DNA of 64,000 bases from Pratylenchus scribneri (Eukaryota; Nematoda; Chromadorea; Rhabditida; Pratylenchidae). Numbering within the stretch: position 1 is the stretch's first letter; each line of letters begins with the position of its first letter. The translations under genes and the position numbers were made by a program. The notes beneath the pieces were generated by a model, which did not search any database, was not told the origin of the DNA, and worked only from the letters and a program-made list of their open reading frames with translations. This document shows, piece after piece, positions 54,666-64,000 of this stretch. The DNA lies in contig JAQSEB010000007.1 of assembly GCA_030063045.1 (NCBI GenBank), positions 682,001 through 746,000 on the forward strand, in the 5' to 3' direction.

Positions 54666-57388
54666 ACTTTTCCGTTTTGGGATTAAAATTGGTTGTTGAT
54701 TGAGGTGAATTGTGTAAAAATTGGTGGATTATGCACTGAACCCTTGTTGTGGTTGTTTTGTGACTAGCGGGAGCCGGCTTGGCTGAAAAATGTTGATTTT
54801 AAAATTTAATTTAAACATATTTAAATGTAAATAACAACAATAAGTATGATAATTGATAAATTATCTCGAAATATGCGCGATAAATTGATTGGTGGTGGCT
54901 AAATTCTGCTGATTGGTTGGTTCCCCCGAGAAAATAAAGGCAATTGGGGGGAAAGCAGCGGAATGAAAAAGGGGGCAATATAGATGGTTGGGAAACGGTC
55001 AACCAAGTAAACTAAATATCAACTAACCAAAGATGAATTTGAGATGATGGGAGGGAAGAATTGTTGAACGTTTTTTGTGGATTGGGAAATGAATGGATCT
55101 GATGAAACGCGAGAAGGGGAACGGGGAATTGGCTTGCGATTTGATTGACTGAGGGCTGGCTTAATGGCAATAATGTTTAGAAAAGCGGATGTTGATCCGA
55201 GCCATCATGCCCTGTGCCCTCATCTCGACAATTGGGCTAGAGGGCAGAATTTTGGGAAGTTTTTTGAGAGGGGATCGGGATTCTGGATGGTGGGAAGGGG
55301 ATAGATGGCGTCAATGAAAAGGTGAAGCGGGAAAGGGGGGAATTGGAGGATTAAGCAAGGACAGAGCAGCAGCTCTAATAATAACAAAGTAAAAAATGGT
55401 GGGGTGGGGACTGGATGAGCGGGATAGAGGGAGGTGGTGAGCAGCAGCAGCCCGGGAGAGGAGGCGGGGAGAGGGCAGAGGACAGTCTGGCCGAGCAATT
55501 GGCGTTGTTGGTCGACGGTGGCCCATAGCCAGCCGCAAATGGGCCATGGATGTGGAGGAGTCCAATGTGAATGGAGCAATGGGGCCTATGGCCTAGGCCG
55601 CCGGTGGTTGGCAATGGCTGCGGGCAATAGAAGAGAAGAGAAGGGAATGGCTCTTAGCTTGGGAAGAGGAGGAGGAGGCGGTGGTGGTGGCGCTATCCTC
55701 TAAAATAGCCGCAATCAGTAGTAGTAGGTGGGGTGGCTGGCTGAATGAATGAATGGATTGTGGACTACGAAGTGAGTAGAGGCAAAAAAAAAATTTTTGG
55801 GAAAGAAGAGAAAAATGAGGAACCAAGTGAATTTGTAAAAGCGCATGGCAAGCTTAGTTGGGCGGGATAAGAGAAAGCCTAGGCCATGCTTAAAGTCCTA
55901 GTCAGCTAGCGCTTTGCCGCCGTTGGCATTGCGCCGGCCGGCGGTGCATTCCCCACCGCAATGAGAGAGCATTGGACCGCAAAGGGAATGGGAGGAACAA
56001 AAGGCACACAGACACGGGCAAGCAAGAATGGAAGGATGGGAAAGCAGCGGTGGATGGGAAGGTAGCACATTGCCAGCCGCAGTTTGGTGGAATAAATAAT
56101 GTGCGAGAGCGTATGCATTTCAGTCAATGTATTTGGTGTTAGTGAGGGAAAGGAAAAAAATTGAGAAAAATATGGAAGAATTTGGCTGACTGAGGAAAAA
56201 TTCCCTCAAAATTCTTCCGGCGAGTCCCGAGAATGCGACTTGGGGAAAAGACTTCCCCGAGAGCATTGGTGAATGAGGAAAGAACTGGTAGGAATGGGAA
56301 AATAGGGAAGTAAGGCCAGTAAGGATTTAAACTGGCAGAAGACCAAGAGTTGTGTGGATAGCGAGCGACAAGGTGGTAAAGGATGGTGGTAATTGTTTGC
56401 GGTGATCGTGCCCTTTTCCCATCCACAAAGCTGTGATGGTGGCTGACTTGCCGCAGCACATCTTCTTTTGTCCTAACCCAAGAAAAGGTCTCCAACTTAA
56501 CCTAGTCTTTTCATCATTTTCTTCTCAACTATTTGGCATTGGTGCCAATAGAAAGAATAAGCAAAGAAAAAAAACATATTGAGGCTCGCACGATGCCTTC
56601 CAGAATTTTAAAGTAGAATTATTTGTGAGACCACAAACCTTTCTTGTGTGTGTGTCCTTCTTCCTTCTAACCGAACATTTTCACAATCATCAGCCAAATA
56701 TTCATCAGATGGATTCACAGAATTGAATCGAAGGCCTCGAATTAACTGAAAGATTTGGAATTAAAATATAAATGTAAATTAATAATTTGATTTTGATTAG
56801 AGAAAAAGTAATTGGCAAATTAAATGGGAGAACCTTCACTCGATATTTTAGAAAATTTTTTGAAAAACCTAGTCTTAAATGTAGCCCAAAACTATGCCTA
56901 AACCTTAAAATCTAGACTACATCCCATTGCTTTTGAAAATAGCGGGCTTAACTCTACAAGTTCACAAAAAATGCCATTTATCCGGAATTAATTTCATTTA
57001 TATTTTACCTTTTCTTAATTCTTCACATTTGATGAACAGAAATTGAATAAAATATGAGCATTTTTAATCAAATCGATTGCACAAATAAATAAATTGATGC
57101 TTGATTAAAACATAAATGTAATTTAATCTAAATAAAAAATGTGTAGGTATTGATGATAAAAACATATGAAAAATAGAAATGGATTTCAATTTCATTTATT
57201 CAATCAATCAATAAATTTCAAAAAAAATATTTAAATTGTGACAATTATGAAAAATACAAAATAAAAAGCGAGATTCATAAAGGATTTTGGGACATGAAAA
57301 CATTTTGCTTTTATATTTTTGTGACTAGGACAATTTAATTATGCATTGGCAAAATAATGTATTGGGAAAATAGAAAATGAATAAATTG
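54666..57388. other. G-alpha-s 5' region
   Basis: GC-richer between about 55200 and 56500, with overlapping spurious open frames. One well-formed candidate exon on the minus strand at 56636-56747 is listed separately. It probably contains the G-alpha-s promoter and perhaps distal 5' exons. Confidence 0.4.
56636..56747 (-). other. Orphan candidate coding exon
   Basis: Bounded by a CTTTCAG acceptor and an AAAG|GTTTGTG donor. Open in the frame LIRGLRFNSVNPSDEYLADD, CENVRLEGRRTHTQER. The composition looks coding. It could belong to a distal G-alpha-s 5' exon, to an alternative 3' end of the R7BP-like gene, or to an unknown gene. I found no phase-compatible partner. Confidence 0.35.
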
Positions 57389-58080
57389 TTAGGCATAGCT
57401 GGTTTTCACTAAATCCGAGCATACACATCTACAACTTGCTGTCCTCCTTCTTCTTGGTGTAACTTTTGATTCCGGCGAACTTTCACTGGTTGCATAATGG
57501 ACTGTGATGAGATTTTCAAGATTCTCGAGCATTTCTTCAACAGGTGCAACCAATGGGTCGGCTCTTCAATTTAAAAGTGAATTAAATTATAAACAAAAAA
57601 AAAATGCTCACATTTGAGGAGTTTCATCCATTTGAAATGTTTGTTCCAGGCAATTGCATCTTTTTAATTCCAGTAGGAGGCCACTAACACATCCGATAAA
57701 GCCAATAACGCATTGGCTGAATGTATTTCCTGAATATTATTCAAATAAATTGTTTTAAAAATGGTGATTTATACCCTCTTTCTTTAATTGTGGTAACACG
57801 CTATTCTTTGTGGATTCACAGGCCCGATAGCATGCCTTAAAAAATTACTTAATGAAATAATTAACAAGTCAACCTTCGCAACATTATCAAGTTCTCTCCT
57901 GAGCTGTGGTGTATCGGATAGGGTACCAATTTGTTGGACCTGATTCCGCAATGTTGCTAAATGAACATTGCAATCATTCAGCAGCTAAAAAAGTAAATGT
58001 TTTATTTTCCACTAAACAGTAAAAACCTCTTGTAACTTTCGGACGCTGGAGAGGGAATGCTGACGCAGTTTAGCCGTCAT
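57389..58080 (-). CDS. R7BP-like RGS-binding protein (RSBP-1-like)
   Basis: Small helical protein from five exons. The start MTAKLRQHSLSSVRKLQELL is at 58080. NDCNVHLATLRNQVQQIGTL and LRRELDNVAKACYRACESTK follow, a syntaxin-like helical bundle resembling human R7BP around DCKMLVQEFNTQVALYREL and [20 protein letters not shown]. The C-terminus is KVTPRRRRTASCRCVCSDLV, then KTSYA and the stop at 57389-57391. A polybasic run followed by three cysteines fits the polybasic plus palmitoyl-cysteine anchor of R7BP, although R7BP keeps it at the extreme end. R7BP-type proteins hold R7 RGS/G-beta-5 complexes at membranes and speed G-alpha-o/i deactivation. Assignment is by remembered pattern. Confidence 0.6.
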
Positions 58081-58527
58081 CTACTAAAAATAATTTGTAA
58101 AATTTATTTCATAATATACACAAGAAAATCATTCGGTTGAAAAACCGATTTAATAATTTGCAAATTCATAAAAAAATTTATTGGATCAAAATGTTTTAAT
58201 GGATGAAAATATATGTGAAAGGAGCTCGGTGATAGAACATTTTGGTTTAATTAAAATTGCATGTATTTTAGGTGGTCTTTTACATCAAATAAGAGAAAAT
58301 AAAACAGTGCAACGGGTGCACACATTTGATACAATTTTCAAAGGTTGATGATTTTTAGTTTGAAAAAAAAAAACAAAAAAGATTAGAATATAGAGAAGTG
58401 ACGAAGCGAATTTGTGTTTTGTCAAATAGGTGTGTAAAATTCTTCTATGGTTTACAAAAGCAAATTAGTGTATCTTCTACTTCACAGGACAATGGGAATT
58501 GTTGGTTTGGTGGGTAGGAAATGTTCT
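58081..58527. other. Intergenic between MEL-26 and the R7BP-like gene
   Basis: 447 bp, AT-rich, no coding feature. A TTTTAG acceptor-like site lies directly before the R7BP-like ATG (TAGTAGATG in minus sense), compatible with trans-splicing. Confidence 0.45.
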
Positions 58528-60141
58528 TCAGCTCTTCTCAAATGAGGCGACAATGTCCGTAGCCAATTGCGGATGCTCCTTGATTATGGTTTGCCAGCCT
58601 GCTGTTGCGGTAATCTTCTTTGGATGCAACTTGATGAAATGGAGCACCTTCTTCCGCAGATTAACGGCCCCATATCTAAAATAAATTCAAATTTAAATAA
58701 ATTTTGATATAAAAATCTTACATATCTGCAATGATGAGTAATTGGCAAGCATTTTCAAAGTTGATTGATTGGATGAGACTTTGTTCACAATGATTCTTCA
58801 ATTCTTCGAGTCTAAATAAAAAATCGTAATTTTAAAATCGATAAAAAAATCGATACCTGTATTTATCAGCGGCGATCATCAATTCCGATGCAATTTCGCT
58901 AAGCTCTGAAGAACTTCGGCCACAATAAATGAATTGTAACATTTCTTTGACCACATTATATTCCACATCCTTGATTTCCAATATACCCTGAATGATATTG
59001 TGCATTCACTTTTATTCATTTTCAATTAATAATAAACCAACCGTTTTTGATTCACTTGTGTCGACGTGGTGAAGCATGGCAGCAAAAACCGGCGATCGTG
59101 CGGCAAGAATTGCTTTATGCACATTGATGGATTTGTCCTGAACTTTGATGACAAAGTCGGTGAGCACATCCTCATTCAACAGCTTCAAATAATCTTCGCC
59201 AAGTTGCCGTTCGCAAGTGCAAGTTCGACAGGGCTAAAATTGATTTTTATTGTTAATTTCTAATCAAAAAACTGACCCCAAATGTGTCATCAATCGAGGT
59301 GGTAATTGTCTCAACGGCAACATCAATTTCCACAAAAACCGTAATGCTATCAGCCGGCTGGATTTGAGGGAAGAGAACATCCCTTTTGATGTAGGAAACA
59401 TAGTCAGAATGAGAAGGATTTGGATGAATTCTCATTTCAATGTCCTTGTTCTCGCTGTTTTTCAAGTAAAAGCGAGATCTTAAATTTTAAAATTAAGTTG
59501 GCAAGTAAATTAAAAAAACCTAAAGCCAATTTTGTTGTTCTTCACATTGTTTCCGAGAACTCTATTCAGGCAAAGAAACACAAAGTCCTAAATCGAAATT
59601 TATAAAATTAAAATCATAAATAAATAACCTTGTTATTTTCGCCGTTGCCTTTGGGATAAATTTTAATTGACCATGTCAAATCACTGTTCGGCAAATTCAC
59701 ATAATTTTCCAAATATTCTTGATAGCAATGCGAGAAATTCTTCACTGTCCAATTGTGTTTCAAATACTTAATTTAATCGATATAAATAAGTAATGAAATA
59801 CTGCCAACAAACCTCGACCCGTATTTCGGTTTGCGATGCATTCGTCATTTGGGAACTGGAGCCGGCAGAGTCGATGGGCATTGTCACAGCTTCGGATGGT
59901 TGTTGGCATGGTTCCATTTCGTCGTCTGTTAATAATTTTGTTGAAATTTATTCACTAAATTAATTTAAAAATGAGCATAAAATTCTGCAGATATTAAATT
60001 GTGAAAATCAACAAAATTTTTCAAATTAATCAAATTTTATACAGAAAATGATTCAATAAATTCATTCATCATACTTGAATCAAACAGACAATATAATTCG
60101 TATGAGAGTGGATGGGAAGTGTTGCGTTTGTTTTTACCCAT
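58528..60141 (-). CDS. mel-26: MATH-BTB protein MEL-26, CUL-3 substrate adaptor
   Basis: MEL-26 recruits substrates such as the katanin subunit MEI-1 to the CUL-3 ubiquitin ligase at the meiosis-to-mitosis switch. Exon 1 (start MGKNKRNTSHPLSYELYCLF, 60141) splices at GATTCAA|GTATGA into an ACGACGAAATGG exon, giving NDEMEPCQQPSEAVTMPIDS. The MATH domain is near-identical to C. elegans MEL-26 in places: TWSIKIYPKGNGENNKDFVF, KDIEMRIHPNPSHSDYVSYI, KRDVLFPQI and EIDVAVETITTS. The BTB domain is at about 58860-59235 (LTDFVIKVQDKSINVHKAIL, AARSPVFAAML, LQFIYCGRSS). The BACK-like tail is ADKYRLEELKNHCEQSL, NACQLLIIADMYGAVNLRKK and GWQTIIKEHPQLATDIVASF, with the stop at 58528-58530. It lacks the long Pro/Gly C-terminal tail of the C. 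elegans protein. Confidence 0.93.
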
Positions 60142-60505
60142 TTTTAAATAAATTTTCAGATCTGTGATATTGATGCGTGGATATCGGATAATAATGCAAA
60201 AAAGGCTGATTGGTGGTGAACAATTTTTTTGGAAATTATGAATGTTGAAAAATGAAAAACAACAACAAAAACAAATAATAATGCATTCAATTTACCATGG
60301 ATGGAAAGAATTAATAGGCAGAGTATAATAGGCAGAGTATTTATTGGTGGAAAGCTTTTAGTTGAAAAATTGAAAGGTTACAAAAAACCATGCATTCATA
60401 TTCATGGATAAATTGGGAAAAATATAAATTTTAATACACAATGAAAGCTGGGGGAATAGATCATGTTTAGTGTGGATGTGGAGAGTATTTCATGCACTTT
60501 TGTGT
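60142..60505. other. Intergenic between TENT4-like and MEL-26 genes
   Basis: 364 bp, AT-rich, with a duplicated AATAGGCAGAGTAT at about 60313-60340. No coding feature. A TTTTCAG acceptor-like site near 60160 precedes the MEL-26 ATG. Confidence 0.5.
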
Positions 60506-62417
60506 TTATTCAATTTTCATTTTTGTAACCACATCATCATTATTAATAATGCCATCCCCGTCATTGATGGTTGAGATTGAATCATCTTCAACAGTAGTTC
60601 CATGCTCTTCAATTAAATTTGCTTCATCACTTGTATTTTTTGCTTCTTCCTCGTTCGGTTGCTGCTTTCCTTCCATCAATTGGCCAAAGAGAATCAAACG
60701 GGAGCTTTCAATGTTCGCACTGCGATTGTTGAATTCTGTGTTAATAATCAGCGATGTCAATGGGCCATAATAATAATGTTCAATGATTTGCTCCGGATAA
60801 TGAGCCAATTGAATCATCGCATTGTGAAGAATGGCATAGGCATCGCAAAAAGCCGATTTGATTGCCAATATATTGTGGGCCCCTTTGCCAAGATTATTGC
60901 CTAAAAACAAAGTAAATTTAAGTTTAATCTCATTGGTTACCTTTCTGAACAGGATCAGAAATCCAAAATCCATTTGAGTAGACATCTTTGCCATATTTTT
61001 CTGCCAAACGATGTTTTGATGTAATGCATGAGCGGCTATAAGACTTTCCATTCTTTTCTCTCTTGAAAAAGTCGATTCCATTGTTGACATAATCAAAATC
61101 GATGAACATTTCCAGGAAATAGATGAACAAAAAGCCCAATGGTCGTTTTCCACGAACAGTTTTTGATTGGAGCACATCAAGATGTTGCAAATCCTTCAAA
61201 TTCCTTCGCCTTATTTCCTATAAATAAATAATATATATTGCATATTTTAACTTTTAAACATACATCAAAGAAGCAAACAAGCATTGTAATAAGTGCATAT
61301 GAGGGTAACCCTCCATCGAATGGATTATTGAGATATCTTTGGGCAAGAAATTGTTTGAGGATAAGAAGCAGTGGTTCGAGGAGCGGAAACTCGTACATCA
61401 TCTTTTGGACCCATTGAACAGTTTGGCCAACATATTTCAAATTGAAAATGATATCCAGCCTCAATTGGGTTTGATTATGAGCACATTTGATGATTGGAAT
61501 TGCTTAAATTTGAAAATGATTAATATTTGCATTATAATTAACTTTTAAAAATGAAAAACAATTTTTATTACCAGTTTTATCCAGAACCGCGACATTCTCG
61601 AAATTTTGGGATTTTCTAAAAAGTAAAAAAACATGAAAACCACTATATCAAAAACTTTTAATTTAATAGTAAATATTTATTTTAATTAATCAAAATTTTA
61701 CCTGATTGATTCTGCCACCCTTTTGAGATCAGCTACCAGTGATAATTGTTCTTTAGGCATCACGCAAATATCAATATCGGAGGAGGGAAGAAATGAATTG
61801 GTTGCTAAAAAACAAAATAAAAAAAAATATGCTATTCTAACACTTACCGACGCTTCCAAACATTATGATTGCGGCGTCTGGCCATAGCTCAAGCAGAATT
61901 GATTTAATTTCGTTGACAACCTTCCGACGACAACTAATCTCTTCGGCTGTCGGTTTAAGCCATTTGTATAAGTCGTAGATTTCATGATGGACTCCTTCAA
62001 TAGAAGGCAAATATTTTCTCACAGCCCACTTTGGACGTGGAGTCGAGGTGGCGTTGAGCAAAGGAATTTGTCCAACTCCAAAAATGTCATGATTATTTGC
62101 TGAAGAACTGCTTGAACTAGTCGCACCATTATCATGTTCATAAAAACAATCGGATGCATTTGAGCTGAACATTGAATGCGATAAATTTGAATAATAAATC
62201 TATAAACCTTGAACGGCCTGAATTGGTATTCCTGGTGCTATTATTTTCATGAACCTCATTATTGGCAGCATATTGATATTCATTTGGTTTTCCATATGCT
62301 TCATTTATTGCATCTCGCTTAGGTTCAACACCAAACATGTGACGATAGGATTTTGGTATGCTAAATGATGTGTTTTATTTTCATAGTTTAATTGTTCACC
62401 CACCTTTTCGAGACCAT
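60506..62417 (-). CDS. gld-4: TENT4/TRF4-type non-canonical poly(A) polymerase (GLD-4-like)
   Basis: Terminal nucleotidyltransferase. A first mini-exon (MVSK, start 62417) splices in phase to SIPKSYRHMFGVEPKRDAIN. An Asn/Ser-rich stretch leads to LPSIEGVHHEIYDLYKWLKP, then EEISCRRKVVNEIKSILLEL and WPDAAIIMFGSVG. The catalytic motif FGSxGTNSFLPSSDIDICVM is split by an intron, and its two Asp are intact. The central domain and PAP-associated domain follow: LRLDIIFNLKYVGQTVQWVQ, NPFDGGLPSYALITMLVCFF, LGFLFIYFLEMFIDFDYVNN and NGFWISDPVQKGNNLGKGAH with NILAIKSAFCDAYAIL. The acidic tail ends TKMKIE, stop at 60506-60508. C. elegans GLD-4 is a cytoplasmic poly(A) polymerase in the germ line. No RNA-binding domain is visible. 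Confidence 0.88.
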
Positions 62418-63042
62418 TAATTTTTAGTTTTTAGATATTTGGAGTATTTAAAACAATAAATGAGTGAGTAGTATTTGAAATGTTTAATTGAGCATTAACT
62501 TTGGTTTCCCAACAAGTTTGTTTGTTTATCTAAATTTTCCATCAAATTATTAAAACAACTTGTTCGGGTTTGGGGGTTTTTCAAAGCAAAACAACATGCT
62601 AATCAAATAAAACGTTTACAACAAAACATAACCTAAAGATAGAGGTTTAAGAATTTTCCAAAACTAGAAAACAATTCTTGGTATTACGTTTTGTTATTCC
62701 ATTCATTCATCATGGAATTGACGAAAATCGAAAAATCGGTTTGGATAAAAAATCTTTAGAACATATCGAATCGATATCGGTCGGATTAACCAACAAAAAA
62801 ATGAAAATCAAGAAATTTCTTTTATAACATTTATTCACAATAATTAATATGGTGATACAATACAAAGGTATGGCAACAATATATGATGATGGGAATTAGG
62901 GGACACAATATTACAATGGTGGAAATACAATTAGTGAGAGAGAGTCAAGAGGATGATGAACAAGATGATCGTTTCCTTTTCTTCTTCTGGTCCTATTCTT
63001 CCACAGCTGCTCCTTTGCCGTCCTTCATCGTGCGCTTCATAT
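62418..63042. other. Intergenic, TENT4-like promoter region
   Basis: AT-rich with an ATCGAATCGATATCGGTCGG stretch near 62766. No coding feature. It also holds the 3' UTR of the small Pro-rich gene. Confidence 0.5.
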
Positions 63043-63371
63043 TCACATGTATGCCGACTGATCAGGTGCGCGCTTCGGTTTTCCGGCGGTTGGGGCTGGG
63101 ACATTGCTGCGTCGTGGTGGCGGGGGCGCTTCTCCGACATCTGAAAAAATATTGGGATGAGTTATGTTGAACAATAGATGGAAATTATTAAACCAACCGT
63201 ATTCCTGTGCATAGCCTGGGCCGCCGGTTCTGGGATTGATCTGAATTGAGGGGAAAGCGTTATTGGGTTGATTTAAAAATTGACAAATGTAAAACCGACC
63301 TGTGGCATGGAGCTCGTCTTCTTTGCTGGAGTGTATCCCGGCGATGGCATGTATGCAGATTGGTCACCCAT
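63043..63371 (-). CDS. Small Pro-rich protein of unknown function
   Basis: Three exons join in frame: 63300-63371, about 63199-63242, and 63043-63139. The start MGDQSAYMPSPGYTPAKKTS is at 63371. SMPQINPRTGGPGYAQEYDV and GEAPPPPRRSNVPAPTAGKP follow. The protein ends KRAPDQSAYM with the stop at 63043-63045, about 70 residues in all. DQSAYM occurs at both termini. No signal peptide or membrane segment; likely disordered and basic. A TATATAAAAGG box lies about 105 bp upstream. An alternative frame through the last exon is longer but does not join in phase with exon 2. No family recognised. Confidence 0.65.
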
Positions 63372-63726
63372 TTGAGTTGTTGTTCTTCTGTTGCTGCGTT
63401 CGTTTGTTGGCGGAAGGTTGGTTGATCACTGCTTGCTTGATGATTTGTTGAGCGAATGTGGTGGTGCAGCGTCCTTTTATATGTGATTGGCCCTGTGTGT
63501 TAAATGTTAATGCATGTGTTAAAAATATTAAAAACGATAATGGAAACTGTAACGTTACAGTTAGTTACACAGTATGTCGATTGTCAATCAATCAATAACA
63601 GTTACAAGTGGGGTGGGTGAATTCAGGTATAAAAACTAGCAAAATTCTTCAGTCAAATCATCAAACAACCTACCAGCAATCAAAACAAATCAAATCAGTC
63701 AATCAATACCGTCCAACCATTCAACC
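63372..63726. promoter_or_regulatory. Shared divergent promoter region
   Basis: Lies between the minus-strand Pro-rich gene and the plus-strand secreted-protein gene. TATA-like elements face both ways: CACATATAAAAGG (minus, about 63474-63486) and GGTATAAAAAC (plus, about 63627-63637). Between them is an 18-bp perfect palindrome AACTGTAACGTTACAGTT at 63545-63562, with further GTTAC half-sites at about 63565 and 63602. Confidence 0.6.
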
Positions 63727-64000
63727 ATGTTTCTTCAACTCATGCTGGCCATATTTGCTTGTTTCACTTCATCATCAATGCTGCTGCTGTTTTGCGGATG
63801 TGCCGGATTCAGGAAGAAGAAAGTTAGGAGCACAAGAGTCACAAGGGTCAGTTTATTTTATTTTTGAATAATTTTCACTAATTTTTTTTATTCAGAGTCG
63901 TCCGATCGTCACCAATCGCCCGAAGCCCAGGCCAAAGGAGGGACCAGTTCATCACACCGAACATGCAGCAATACAGTCAAGAAATGGATGCGTCGCAGCC
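63727..64000 (+). CDS. Small predicted secreted or membrane-anchored protein, partial
   Basis: The start MFLQLMLAIFACFTSSSMLL is followed by LLFCGCAGFRKKKVRSTRVT. The first exon ends at AGG|GTCAGT (63846). A TTTATTCAG acceptor leads to SRPIVTNRPKPRPKEGPVHH, then TEHAAIQSRNGCVAA, and the window ends in frame. The hydrophobic start is a signal peptide or a short transmembrane anchor with CGC cysteines; the rest is basic and Pro-rich. TATAAAAA lies about 95 bp upstream. The family is unknown and the 3' end is not in the window. Confidence 0.65.

Overview
The window looks like a nematode nuclear genome, most likely a plant-parasitic tylenchid such as a cyst nematode. This rests on AT-rich DNA, many 40-70 bp introns, short gaps between same-strand genes, and proteins closest to C. 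elegans families (MEL-26, GEI-17, GSA-1, RSBP-1, GLD-4, MEF-2). Genus is an inference. Gene models were joined by hand from exons and GT/AG sites, so boundaries are good to a few bases where stated and approximate elsewhere.

Layout. Positions 1-5 kb hold satellite arrays and a foldback element, with no confident gene. From 6 to 25 kb there are six minus-strand genes: an SLC35F5-like transporter (5985-9024), FAM91A1 (9353-13160), an FBXO47/PROM-1-like F-box protein (13752-15696), an SH3BGR protein with a duplicated Glu/Lys-rich tail (16379-18612), mitochondrial ribosomal protein mL38 (20643-22814), and a predicted secreted glutaredoxin with a Gln-rich spacer (23791-24833). From 25 to 33 kb I found no confident gene. 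The MADS-box gene MEF2 is on the plus strand (exons 33055-36905, probably one more upstream exon). From 37 to 42 kb lies repeat DNA: a ~168 bp satellite, a pentanucleotide microsatellite, and two nested hAT-like elements, both with visible terminal inverted repeats and 8-bp target duplications.

From 42.6 to 62.4 kb the minus strand carries PIAS/GEI-17 (42649-46184), NDUFS7 (46401-47214), a small LDL-A type I membrane protein (47887-48613), G-alpha-s (49945-53960, with an in-frame upstream extension), an R7BP/RSBP-1-like protein (57389-58080), MEL-26 (58528-60141) and a TENT4/GLD-4-type poly(A) polymerase (60506-62417). At the right end a small Pro-rich protein (63043-63371, minus) and a small secreted or membrane protein (63727 onward, plus, cut by the window end) diverge from a shared promoter.

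Themes. Same-strand neighbours sit 0.2-0.6 kb apart, so some may be operons resolved by trans-splicing; NDUFS7-PIAS at 217 bp is the best candidate. MEL-26, FBXO47 and PIAS are ubiquitin/SUMO factors, and G-alpha-s lies beside an R7BP-like RGS anchor. The least ordinary items are the secreted Gln-rich glutaredoxin, the N-terminal extensions of MEF2 and G-alpha-s, the nested hAT pair, a near-perfect TTA-flanked palindrome, and an intronic tRNA-headed SINE-like family.
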